Source: Purshia tridentata
Taxonomy: Eukaryota; Streptophyta; Magnoliopsida; Rosales; Rosaceae
Length of the DNA stretch: 64,000 nt
Assembly (NCBI GenBank): GCA_003254885.1
Contig: QANT01005282.1
Coordinates: forward strand, 16,195-80,194
Reading direction: 5' to 3'
Positions 20,958-31,544 of this stretch are shown here, one piece after another. The position numbers and the translations under genes were made by a program. Positions within the stretch are counted from its first letter, which is position 1; every line of letters begins with the position of its first letter. Under the pieces are notes generated by a model. It saw only the letters and a list, made by a program, of their open reading frames with translations, was not told where the DNA came from and ran no database searches.

Positions 20958-22898
20958 TGACAGGACCCTCCCCGAATTCCACCTTGGAACTCGGAGTGAT
21001 CCTGCGGGAATCCAATATCAAGGAAAATCCTACCGAAAATTCGGCAGAACCTCCCCTGAAATTGGACTAACCCTTTTTCCACGAAGACCTGCAAAAGCAC
21101 TTCTAAGCATCACAGCTCCTCTACCGCAACCAAAGGGTATTCGACCCAAATTTAAAAAACCAATTATTTAACTATTCAAAAGATTATCACGACTGGCTAC
21201 AAAATTCACTAAGAAACTAGGTTTACAAGGATAACTAAACATCTATAAACTACACCAGCTAACTAGATTGCCTCGACGTCCTTGGCTCGACCGCTCGACC
21301 GCTACAACTTGGGGGGAAAATTAAAACAACAACAAAGGATAGAGCTAATGAGACGACTCAGTGAGTGGACATAAATCAAAATAAGCATTAAAACTCCTTT
21401 AATTTCAAGTTTCCTTAATACCTCACAAATCCTCTTTGAAATCCCCAGTTTTAAAACATTTCGTAAATTCACGGGATAAGTAAACCAATACTTAAAATCC
21501 ACTTTGAGATTTTCTGGGAAAATAAATAAAACAATTTAAGCTAACAAGCATCAAACCAAAACTGAAGTTTATATCCTTTGAAACATTCTTATAAAACTGA
21601 TATAATAATAAAACGTTCACCCAAACAGTTACCCACCGAACCTACCGTACATGCGCAGGGCCCACGACCTGCCGTACGCATGCAGGGCCAATAGCTTGCC
21701 GTACATGCGTAGGGCTCACAACTTGCCATACGTATGCAGGGCCAATAATCCTGCCGTACATGTGCAGAGCCAGAGTCTGTCATATACATGGAGGGCCAAT
21801 AATCCTGCCATACGTGCACGCAGGGCCACCTCCAAAGGGCAAAGCATCCCGACACACGGCCCAAAGCCTATGTGTGTGCTGTGATGGGTCCCAAAGACCT
21901 ATATAATCTGATAATCTGAAGGGTACTGAATGGGGTGGTATGAAATCATAAACTTCCGAAACTCCTTTCCCAAGATATAAATTACTTAACGTTTCTTAAA
22001 AACCACGACTAGTAAATCCTTGGGACAAAACCCATTGAAGTCCAGTATTTTCTCAAACTCAAACATGAAAAACATTTTGAATTCCTTTTTGTCTCGCCAA
22101 AGCATGAAATCCAGTATAACAAATTTCAACCCAACATCTAAGTCAAACTTCTATAAGAAATCTGTAAACTAAACTTGCGAACCAAATAATACTTCTAATT
22201 TAAATAAATCAGAGCTCAAATAAACTGAACTAAAAATATGAATTAAATCGTAAAATCCATAAACAATTCATAACAAAGTTTAGGAAACGAAGTCCACTCA
22301 CAGAGATAGCCTAGCTTTGGTCTCCGGCTGGATCGTCTCTGGGCTCGGGAACGTCGCCTAACACGAGAACGACAATACGTTAGAATACTATTCAATTTAC
22401 GATCGTAAAAACACAAGTGCACGTTCTAGGCCTTACGCTCCAAAAATCTATATTTAACTATAGCTCAACTTATTTTCCGTCTCGACTCAAAACCCATGCC
22501 ACTAGCTTATTTTTATTTGGTAATTTTCCCGAAATATCTGGAAATTTAAACCCATTCCAACGTAATTACAAGTTTGCCCCTCACTTTGAACCTCCATATT
22601 TCTCAAACCATAGCTCTAAATGATGCATGCTACATGTCTACGAACTCGTGGAGTCGAGCTCTACGCAGCCATGTCAAAGTCAACTCTAGAATTCGAGTAA
22701 TTTAAAAAGTCAACTTTGGGTCTCTTCTCACGTTCATAACTTTCTAACTGGGGCTCTAAATAACCCATGCCGCATGTCAATGAACTCGTGAGCTCAAGAC
22801 CTTCCTAACGGACCCAAGGTCAAAGCTAAAATTTTACTAGAACCAAAAGTCAACTTTGGGCCCTATTATAATGTACTTAAAAGGTACAGGTCGTTACA
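20958..22898 (-). repeat. Gypsy LTR (1.94 kb, minus strand)
   Basis: Plus-strand ends are TGACAGGACCC and GTCGTTACA, so on the minus strand it runs TGTAACGACC to GTCCTGTCA. It is related to the LTRs at 37497-49133 and 38392-47123. It contains the 27-bp internal minisatellite at 21645-21835. Confidence 0.88.
21645..21835. repeat. 27-bp minisatellite inside the Gypsy LTR
   Basis: About seven units begin near 21645, 21672, 21699, 21726, 21754, 21780 and 21808, each built around CCGTACATGCGCAGGGCC. Each unit holds a near-palindromic GTACATGCGTAC-like core. Equivalent shorter arrays occur in the other LTR copies (about 38197-38340, 39515-39640, 46340-46445). Confidence 0.85.
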
Positions 22899-22949
22899 GG
22901 TATTTTATATGAAATGAATAACAAAGAGTCCCCAATAGCTGAAGAGTAA

Positions 22950-23235
22950 ATTTGTAGATATGCTTCAGGTAAATTTGGAGAACAGCAAGCTAGATTACCA
23001 GAATAATTAATTCAATTGAATCATTTTCTTTTTTTTTGCATAATGAAATATATACAATTAGAACTAATTGTGAAAATATTTTTTCTCATTATAATAAAAT
23101 TAAAACTAACAAGCAAGAAGATTGAAGATGGGTTTTATCTGTTGATACTATTATAGGTAGAATATTGAAACCAGTATTTGAACATATAAAAGGTTCAAAT
23201 AACACACTAGCTGATATTCTTTCACGCTTATAGAG
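22950..23235 (+). pseudogene. Possible endogenous pararetrovirus (caulimovirid-type) RNase H relic
   Basis: A short open stretch at 23100-23232 ends in a typical RNase H C-terminal signature, EHIKGSNNTLADILSR (about 23179-23230). It is preceded by a poorly preserved block with CRYASGKF near 22955. Plant caulimovirid polyproteins end RNase H with HIKG-N-ADxLSR; Ty3/Gypsy RNase H ends similarly, so a diverged Gypsy relic is possible. Frame breaks and A/T expansions separate the pieces. No coat, movement or full RT domain is recognisable. It is an inert fragment. Confidence 0.45.
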
Positions 23236-24729
23236 GAGCATAGATCGCACCGCATAATCAATATGATCATAGACATCTCAATCTTATCTGTCAGACGTCA
23301 ACAATGAGCATCTATACAAGAATTTGTGTGAAAACAATTCCTTCAACATTAATACTCCGTATGAGTGGCCACATAGAAGAAATATTTCTCCACTAGAATA
23401 AGAAAATACAGACAATTGAAGAAGCAGATGAAGACGATCCCAGATGGTGGGATAACTTAACAAAAGAAGAATATGAAGGGATAATCAACAGGATGGAAGA
23501 CTAGATCGCACCACAACTTTTAGTACATATTCTAAGAGCAACAAGCCAATCGCCTAGCTTATGCACAAAAAATTAGAAGAGCAAACCATCAGATGCAGAA
23601 GAAGACAAAACAGGACCACCATACTTGTCAACTAGTGAAGGGCACTAAAGTCCAAGTGGACCTTAGAGGAAAGAGAGGGTAGAAAATGGGTGCTAATCGA
23701 AGCGACCCTAAATTCTTCAATAGATTTAGATAATCCATCAAACCATATAATTGCAGATCCCCATCCCCACCATTACTATGAAAGTTCTCTTTCGGCCTTT
23801 TTTTTTTTTTTTTCCTTGGTTGGGGTTAACATTGGAGAAAGACGGTGGTGAAGGAAAAGGAAATGATAGTTTTGGAATTAATTAAGGGTGAAATGAGTGT
23901 ATTAATATTTATTTTAAATTTTACGAAGTGAAAAATAGGACAAGTAGGTGAAAATAGTGCCACTTTTTGGAAAAAATTAAGTGGAATGATAGTTAAGGAG
24001 GGTAAGCAAAAGATGAGTGGGTGGAATAATAGTTAAAGAGGGTGAGAAGAGTGTTTTGTAGGTGGATATTTGAGTTGAATCAAAAGGTAGTATATGAATA
24101 ATGGAAGGTGGGAATAGTGTTATATAACCACTCTAAATAATTAATAAGTGCTACCATTTAGTATTTGCGCACCCAATTTCTTTTAGATGCAGGCCCTTTC
24201 TCACCTCACACCAAATTTTCCTTTTAATTTTGTTAATTTCTTAGTAAACACCTTAAAGTTCTTATAATATCCTCATTACATTATTCTACAACAAAACCTA
24301 GCACAGCCCCACCACCTCGACCTTGACCCCACCACCCACCACTGTCCATCCACCCTTATGCAACTATCACTGGCGACCAGCTAGCCACCTTGTAGTACCC
24401 CAAATTCTCTTGGATTTTAGTTTAAAGGTGCTATTGAATTTGATGCATTAACTTAGTTTCAAATTGTCACATTTTTTAGACAAATGTAGGTTTATTCCAC
24501 AAATTATTCTATAGAAAGCTTCACTTTACTTTGTTAAGGCTACATATAATTGTTATGCTATTTCCAATTTAGTTATTTGATGTTTTGACTGTCATTTTCG
24601 GATCACATGAGATGGTAATCATGCTTTAGGAGAAGAGTGCATTTGGTTTTGGGCTTGAGTGTGATTTCGGAGAAGAATAGATAAAACAAAATGATGAGTA
24701 TTAATTAAAGGAGGCTAAGCAAGCAATGA
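23236..24729. other. Degenerate spacer between Gypsy fragment and Tat-like element
   Basis: AT-rich sequence with many stops on both strands. Bases 23420-23640 might be a continuation of the pararetrovirus-like relic but I cannot support a reading. A poly-T run is present at about 23798-23816. No gene is seen. Confidence 0.5.
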
Positions 24730-24734
24730 CCTTA

Positions 24735-25859
24735 TGTTGATGCAAAAATCTAACGATGACCTTTGCACGCAACTTAAATGTGGATTGTTGGTGACGTGGC
24801 GAGTCGAACGACCGAGTGGACGATCAGAGCGAGTCAGCAGATTATCTCTGAGTTTTTTTTCTGCACAATGAGCAAAAAGGAGCACCGGTGTGGTACCGGC
24901 CGAAGGAACTCCGATGGCAAAGTCAGAGAAATGCAAGAAGGAAGATGCAAGGAGTGCTGAAGAACACAGCAAGAACTTGGGAAGAAGATGAAGGAAAAGA
25001 GGTAAAGTTTTCTGGGTAAGTTTCTTCAGAGCTTTGGCTAGTCTTTTTTGAATTTTCCCTGTCCCCCTTGCATTGTGGTTTTGCTCTTACTTATAGGCAA
25101 AGGGGTTAGGATATTTTGGCTGAATTGTAGGTGTGATCATGGCTAATCATAGACTTCAGAGGCTATGTTTGCAGAACAGGCTGGATCACTGACAGATTTC
25201 TCATTTAATGCAGGAGGGATGGTTGCTAAAGGGCTGGAAGTCGCATGCATTTAATGGAAAGCAACGCAGAGTTGGTAAGCCATAAATGCAGAGCATAAAG
25301 TTACCTTCGGAGCGTCAGGCGCAATAACTGCCATTTGGGTTTGTGCTCGGCTCGGAAGAGGATGAGTTGAGAATGACCAATCCGATCCGAGTGAGGCTTT
25401 CAGAGGTGGTCGACTTGTGCGGGAGTTTAGCTCTGCCAGGAAGTACTCGGATCGGAAATGCANTATAATCTGATAATCTGAAGGGTACTGAATGGTCGAC
25501 TTGTGCGGGAGTTTAGCTCTGCCAGGAAGTACTCGGATCGGAAATGCAGTTGATGCTGATCCGATTACATGGAAGATGCCATCGCAGCCGAATAGGTCGT
25601 TTGGTTGAAGGAGGCCATTCGGACATCTCCGATCCGAACAGACACTCCGATCCGAACGACCGGTGAGTTTGAAGACCTTGCTTCTGACAATAAGCCGTGA
25701 CATGGTCGGTTCGGCTCGGAATAGCTGTTATACTCTGATTCATCGGAGTTGTGTCGAATGGGCCATTGACTGGGGGTAGTGGGATGGAAGCCGAATCCGA
25801 GATACCACGTGGCCAGAAATGTTGACCATTGACTTGAGTAGGGGTGTTATCCCCAAACA
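24735..25859 (-). repeat. 3' LTR of the Tat-type element
   Basis: 1125 bp as written, but about 1039 bp once the 86-bp artefact around the ambiguous base is discounted, equal to the other LTR. Plus-strand ends are TGTTGATGCAAAAATC and TATCCCCAAACA. Confidence 0.92.
25407..25548. other. Probable assembly scar: N plus duplicated and foreign sequence in an LTR
   Basis: The 56 bases at 25407-25462 recur at 25493-25548. Between them are one ambiguous base (25463) and 29 bases (extending 3 further into the repeat) identical to part of the Gypsy LTR at 21902-21933. The sister LTR (32220-32275) has the block once and no insert. This looks like a badly closed gap and not biology. Confidence 0.85.
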
Positions 25860-25875
25860 GAAGTCCCCCAGCTTC
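25860..25875 (-). other. Polypurine tract of the Tat-type element
   Basis: On the minus strand AGCTGGGGGACTTC lies immediately before the TGTTTGGGG start of the 3' LTR, as expected for plus-strand DNA priming in LTR elements. Confidence 0.8.
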
Positions 25876-26223
25876 CGATCCGAGAGTGCAAACACTCAGA
25901 TTCGAAGATGTATTTTTGCTTCGGACAGAGTTAATTCCGATCCGAACCGTTGCATACAGGTGGGCTTTACTTCCAAGGAGGTTGATATGGTCTGTCACTC
26001 CGACCCGAGTGGGTGAAGACGTGACGAGACAGTTCTCACCTACCCAGACAGGTGGCCACATGTTGATGGTCGAGACGCCCTGGAACTCGAAGGGCCGTCA
26101 TCATCAGTGAGGTGACGCCTCGTTTCGCGTGCAATCAAATCAGGTTTTTGAATCCTCCATGTGGCATGATCTGGTGTTGGGCGCCAAAATGAACTTGCGG
26201 CTGAGATCTCTTCTGGGCTTGGG

Positions 26224-26230
26224 TATATAA
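26224..26230 (+). promoter_or_regulatory. TATA box for the antisense gene in the Tat-type element
   Basis: GGGTATATAAGCCC, followed about 25-30 bases later by a C/T-rich leader, is a strong plant core-promoter match. It lies about 320 bases upstream of the first ATG of the plus-strand gene and outside both LTRs, which suggests the gene has its own promoter. Confidence 0.6.
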
Positions 26231-26547
26231 GCCCTCTCTCCCCCTTTCTCTCTCTTCACTTGCGCTTGTTTTTGCAAAAAACTCACTCAGAGCTCTCTCT
26301 CTCTCCCGAAATCTTCAGCCTCTCCAAGCTCGGATTTTGTCGAAGTTTTCTGCGGAATTTTTGGTTTGGCGAGGTGCGCAACTGAATATCAGCCCTGTAG
26401 TTTCGAAGAAATTTGGTAAGTTTTTCTTTGCTTTCCTGAACTTTTGTGTTTTTTTGGTTTTCTGCCCGTGTTCTTCGTGTTCTTCACGAAGAACACCTTT
26501 TCAATCCAAAAAGGTTGAGAGGTTGAAGTGTTTAGTGTTTTCTAGAA

Positions 26548-28820
26548 ATGTCTTCCGAATCAAATGCTCGGCTCGGATCCGGGAACACCTTTGAGGGTGA
26601 TAGCGACATAGATCCGAGTCGAACAGTTTCAGCGAGTATTGACTAGAACGAATTCGACCGGGACCTTGATAGGATGGGTGAGATCAACAGTCGGCCCGGT
26701 CAAATGCGGATGCCCACTGCTGGTTCGGAATCTGAGCAGGAAGAGGAAGGAGCACAATCCGAGCATGAAGGTTCGAAGGGGCAAGAAGGGGAGGAAGCAA
26801 GGGAAGGAAGAAAAGAAGAGAATTCCGACTCGAGTGATCACCTGAGGCTTCAAAGGGGATCTGAGGAGGAGGAAGAAGCTGAAGCCTCACTTCGGCTCGG
26901 ACTGTAGTAGGGTCACCGATCAACCCTGACTACTACGAAAACAAGCCTTGGAAGGCTGACCAAATCCCCAACGAGCTGGAGGAGTGGGAGTTGGAATACC
27001 TTAGGACAAGGTATAAATTCCCGGCGACAGTAAGAACTCGGCTTCCGAGAGATGGTGAAAAGCCGAGCCGACCGCCGAAGGGATGGGTCACAATGTACCT
27101 AGAAATGTTTGAGAACGGCGTTCGGCTACCGTTGCACCTATTTCTCCATAACTGCCTGAGCCTGATCGGCGCGGCTTCGCACCAGCTAAATCCGAACACC
27201 TACAGGTTCATCATATCGATGCACATCCTGTGGCACATGGTGTTCGAGACTGAGCCGCATACGGATTTCCTTACGGGGATATATGGGCTCAGATCGAAGC
27301 CTTTGGAGCTCGGCTTCTACCACCTCCAAGCCTGGAGGGGTCACTTTTTGGGAGGCAACCCTTCATGCCAGAAGTCGTGGAAGTTGAAGTACTTCTTCGT
27401 GAAGGGCGACTGGGAGTCAGAGCCGAAAGCAGAATTAGTGGCCCGAGTCCCTAGAGCCTTTAGGATCCCAGGTAGAAGATGATCAGAGCAATCCGATCCG
27501 AACGTAGGACTTGGTTATTTTGAAGTTGGTTTCTGACCCGTTTGTTTCCTTTGCAGCTCCCTGGACGAAGTGCAAGCTGAGGAAGAAATTCGAAGAGGAC
27601 CTTGAACAGCTCAGAGCTTTTCCTACCGGCCAGTTGTCCACCGCCTTTCTTCTTGATCGTGATCGGATCGGACTCAGCGGCATCTCCTTCTACGCTCCGA
27701 GATGAGACAGAAGGTTAGAGAAAATGGACAAGGCTGAGTTTGGCGAGAAGCTCAGGAGAAAGGCTGCCAAGGGGGCTGGGAAGCAGTCGGGGCCATCCCG
27801 AGACGCCGTTCCGAGACAAACTCCCCCGAGGTCGGTACCCCACCGGACACCCCCTCCTCTCCTATCCGATCGGATAGAACTGGGGGGGAGAAACGCATCC
27901 CCGAACCGAACGAGGGTTCGGATTCGGCTCCGAAGAAAGCCAAAACTCAACAGAGGGACAAGACCCCCACCCCCTCTTCCGAGCCGAGCAGCTGCAAGGT
28001 GGAGGTCCACCCGGGTTTGGAGCCCCTTGTGCTAGAGATGAAGGGGGTTCTTACCTCCGAGAACATCCAGGGGCTCTGGGCCGACCGCAGGTGACTCTCC
28101 GCCTAGGCCATTGCGGCAGCTACCTCTCGGCAAGCCATGCTGGTAGGGATTTCTTATCCGTTCGGATCGGAATAGTCTTTCTCTTTCTTCTTTCTGTTTT
28201 GCTGTTTTAACCCTCACTTTGTTTGTGGTTTTTTTTTTTAGCTTGCCCAGAGGAGTTTTGAGACGGCTGAGCAGGTCGTCTTCATTAAGGACCAGCTGAA
28301 GGTCGTCCGGGAGAGGTCGGCCAATTTGAGGGAGCAGCTTGTAGAGGCGGAGGACAAGCTGAAGGCGGCTGAGCGCTTTACGAAGGAGGAACATGAGCGT
28401 GCCACTGCCCTAGACCTCCAGCTTCAATCGGCTCGGAAAGAGGTTGCTCGGCTAAAAAGGAATCACAAGCAAGCCCACCAAGCGCACAAAGATATGTCTC
28501 AGTTTGCCCATGAACTGCAAGATGATGTGGAGCGGGCTGAGAAGAAGGCGGCCGAGTCGTGGCATGCGGCTCGGAGAGCAGAGGATGCCCTTGCCGACAC
28601 TCGGCTTGCCGGGTATAACCAACTCCTAGCCGAGGTTCAGAAGAGAAGGTCCGATTGGGACCTGTCCTTCGTCGTCGATTCTGATGACGAGGGGGCTGGT
28701 AAGTCGGAGTCCGAGCTAAAGGACGAGGATAATCCGAGCCGATCAGAGCAGGAAGACTTGGCTCCGATCAAAGACGTGGTGGAGCTTCCTCCCATTCTTC
28801 GACCGGCAGTGGTCAGATAG
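26548..28820 (+). pseudogene. Antisense accessory gene of the Tat-type element (PF04195-like, coiled coil), damaged
   Basis: It starts MSSESNARLG at 26548, with an acidic low-complexity N-terminus (runs of Glu, Ser, Gly). A globular block follows (about 26930-27471: RPPKGWVTMYLEMFENGVRLP, HNCLSLIGAASHQLNPNTYR, KYFFVKGDWES). This resembles the plant putative gypsy-type transposon protein family PF04195. Intron 1 is 27472-27556 (GTAGAA...TTGCAG) and joins FRIP to APWTKCKLR in frame. A later intron is 28143-28241. The last exon (28242-28820) encodes a long coiled coil (QLVEAEDKLKAAERF, ARKEVARLKRN) and an acidic tail. Damage: TAG at 26644-26646, a frame slip near 26880-26905, TGA at 27703-27705, and a frame slip near a G7 run at about 27880. 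The function of this family is unknown. Its stop lies a few bases from the stop of the opposing protease frame. Confidence 0.72.
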
Positions 28821-31459
28821 ATTCGTTCGGCTCGGACGTGACATTATATGTCTTCGCTCTCGGCCATCGCCCCATCTCGGCGATGGTGTTTGTCTCCCGA
28901 GAGTCCAGTGTCCGGCCCTTCTGCTTGATGGAATTGGCATAGCAGGAACGCGCGGAAAGCTGGTCGCCCTGGATCACTATGCACTCGTCCCCCACCGGAC
29001 ACTTGATGAGGAGGTTGGCATAATGGACAATACAATCCAGATCGACCAGGCCAGGTCTTCCCAAAATGGCATTGTAGGCAGACGGCCGGTCGACGACAAT
29101 GAAGTACGTCTGGCATGTCCGTTTAATGGATCCTTTCCCCAGCACCAGGGGGAGGGAGATATGGCCCAAGGGTCACACGACTTCCCCTCCGAAGCCAATG
29201 AGGGAGGGTGTATCCCTTTCCAGGCGGTCCTCGTCGATGCCCATCTGCTTGAAGGCAGAATAGTAGAGGATGTTCACGGAGCTGCCTCCATCGACAAAGG
29301 TCCGGGCGACTGTAAGGCCGGAAACCTCCCCCACGATCACCAATGGGTCATAGTGAGGGAAGACGATATCCCTCGACTCATTGGGCTCGAAGGTGACCAC
29401 GGCCCAGTCCCGGCGCTGGCGTTTGGACACTCCTGGTGCAGCAGCCTGGATGGCAAGAGTTTTACGAGGGAGTCCGGCAGTAGCCTCCCTTACGTACCCC
29501 TTCTGTGACCGAGCCAAATCCCCGGCAAATGATAACCCCCCAGAAATGGAACCGATCGCGACGTCTGCTGCCGCAATGGTTTGGGTGGCCTTTCGGCGCT
29601 CCGGCCGTTTGATGCTCGGCCCTCCTCTAAGGAACTGGGGAATCTTGCCCGCCCATGCAAGCATCTCTATTGCGTCACGGAGTGAATAACAGCTATTCGT
29701 CACGTGCCCATAATTTCCGTGGTACTTGCAATAGACGTCCGTCACTATTTTGTCTTGGGGCCGCCCCTGGATTTTCTTAGCCGGGGGCAGCTGGCTTTTG
29801 ATTTAGCCCAGGATCTCCTCAGGAGTTGCCTTGAGTGGAGTGTACTCGGTGTAACGGACTGACTGAGGCTCCTTAGCCAGGAGCTGGCGCGGCTCGAATA
29901 CTCGCTCCCTTTGGTGCAGCGGTTGGGGTCTTGAGCTAGAAGCCCCACCATCCTTCCTCTTGAACGCTTGGCCGGTTCTGAAGGACTCGAGCTTTGCCTC
30001 GTACTCTTCCTGGCGGGCGTACTTGGCTGCTTCGGTGGAGAGCTAATCGTAGTTGTCCAGTGGGTTACAGATTAGATGTGACAGCAAGTCCCCGAGGAGT
30101 AGGCCCTACATGAGGGCGACCTTGGCTGAGTGGTCGCTGCACCCGTCGCACTTGGTGTACTCCAAGTTGAACCGGATCAAGTATTTCTTCAGGCTCTCAC
30201 CCTCCTGTTGTTTGATCAAGGTGAGGTCGTTGAGGTTGTACAAAAGTTCGGATACAACCTCATAGCGGGCGATGAAAGCCCCCCTCAACTCAGCAAAAGA
30301 GTCGATGGAGTTTGGAGGCAGTCCCCTGAACCAATCCCGAGCCGATCTGCGCAGAGTTGAAGGAAAGATCCGGCATTTGGTGGCCTCGGATGCTTGACGA
30401 GCCTCCATGGCATAACGGAAGTCATCAAGGTGGTTCAGCGGGTCCTTCGTGCCGTCATACTGATCGATCTTAGGGGTCTTGGTATTTCTTGACACTTGGG
30501 CATTTAAGATGCGATCAGTAAATGGGAGAGGCAACTCATCTCCTTGGCTCCCACGGCGGGTGTACCCCCTCGACTGTTCAACCTGACCCAGACGGTCATG
30601 AACATTCCGAATTTGATCACGGAAGTAGGTGTGGGTCTGATTGTCTGCTAGTGAGGCTGAGCGAGCTAGCATAGTCTCTACCGATCCTTCGGCTTGATCC
30701 CCCAATCGATGGGCCAGGGGCGCCTGCCGAGGGTCCTGCATGATCATGGCAGGCCCCAGGCGTTCTCGGAGGCTGGGCCTGACACTTGATTCAGATCGAT
30801 CTGATGTGTGATGGGAAGACAAAGCCAGCGAGCCTAGCCGGGATGCCACCGGCCTTCGGCCGCATGTAGAAGTTGACGGTGCAGCGGATCCGATCTGAGC
30901 CGATACTGGGACCGAAGTTCGGCAGGCTCGATTTTGCTGCGGCGTAGGGAGACCGCCTTCTTCTCCTGCTCGGCTCGGACTAAGATGGTAGGCCGACCTC
31001 TTGCGGGAGAGCAAGAGCCGGGCGTCGAGATACTCGAGCTGCTCGTGCAGGGGCATCCTCTCGAAGCCGGAGAAGGTGCAGTCGATGTTCTGCCAGGCAG
31101 GATGGCTGTCGATGTCTGCCTGAGTGACTACCTGGCCGTCTCCGAGCGATCAGACCTCAGGCTCGGTCTGAACAGTGCGGGCAGTTTGAGCGGTTCTGGT
31201 AGGTTGAACCGAACGCTCGAGACTGGCCAATTGAGCCTGTTGCCGAGCCAACAGGGCGGCTTGCTCGCGTTGCTTGGCAAGCAAGCTTGTTGTTCTGACG
31301 GAGAAGAGCATTTTCGGCTGCCAGGTGCCATTCGGTCTCATTTTGGTGCTGAGCTGACTCCGCCCTCCTTCCTTTTGCAGGGGTGTGGGGCTAAACATTC
31401 AGACGTTCGGCGGGAGACCGAGTGGATGAGGATGCTCCAGTTTGTTGCGTGGTAGACAT
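28813..31459 (-). pseudogene. Tat-type gag-protease polyprotein, interrupted
   Basis: The minus-strand start ATG is at 31459 (MSTTQQTGASSS). The retrotransposon gag core lies in 31056-30106 (HLDDFRYAMEARQASEATKC, DWFRGLPPNSIDSFAELRG). A CKYHGNYGHVTNSCYSL zinc-finger-like segment (near 29735) follows. The aspartic protease core is FVDGGSSVNILY (about 29290-29255) with the later YNAILGRPGL. In-frame stops interrupt it, for instance TGA at 29172-29170 and one near 29800 and 30105, and a stop occurs after SPAERLNV near the N-terminus. The frame ends at 28813 exactly where reverse transcriptase should begin in an autonomous Tat element; no RT follows. The protease motif has DGG where DSG/DTG is usual. 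Confidence 0.85.
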
Positions 31460-31525
31460 GATGATGGTGAGAATGATTGGAAAGGTAATGGGAGCCGAAC
31501 ACTATCGTAGCCGAGTGCTTAGTTT

Positions 31526-31544
31526 CCCACAGACGGCGCCAATC
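31526..31544 (-). other. Primer binding site of the Tat-type element
   Basis: On the minus strand, after the LTR end ...ATCAACA, the sequence reads GATTGGCGCCGTCTGTGGG. TGGCGCCGT resembles the tRNA-Asp-type primer sites of several plant Gypsy groups; the exact tRNA is not certain. Confidence 0.7.

Larger units (their letters stand above)
20115..22898 (-). mobile_element. Truncated Gypsy element (minus strand): 5' LTR plus partial gag
   Basis: The minus-strand order is LTR (22898-20958), primer site (20957-20939), then gag down to 20115, where it is cut off at the Copia 1 boundary. It is the same family as the full-length Gypsy at 38392-47123, judged by shared LTR words, primer site and gag. 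Protease, RT, integrase and the other LTR are missing. Confidence 0.85.

Noticed and set aside
21589-21884. Cys/Arg-rich repetitive protein on either strand
   Set aside because: It is the translation of the 27-bp LTR minisatellite.
29023-29508. Plus-strand frame of 161 residues in the Tat-type element
   Set aside because: Shadow of the minus-strand protease frame, which shows the recognisable motifs.
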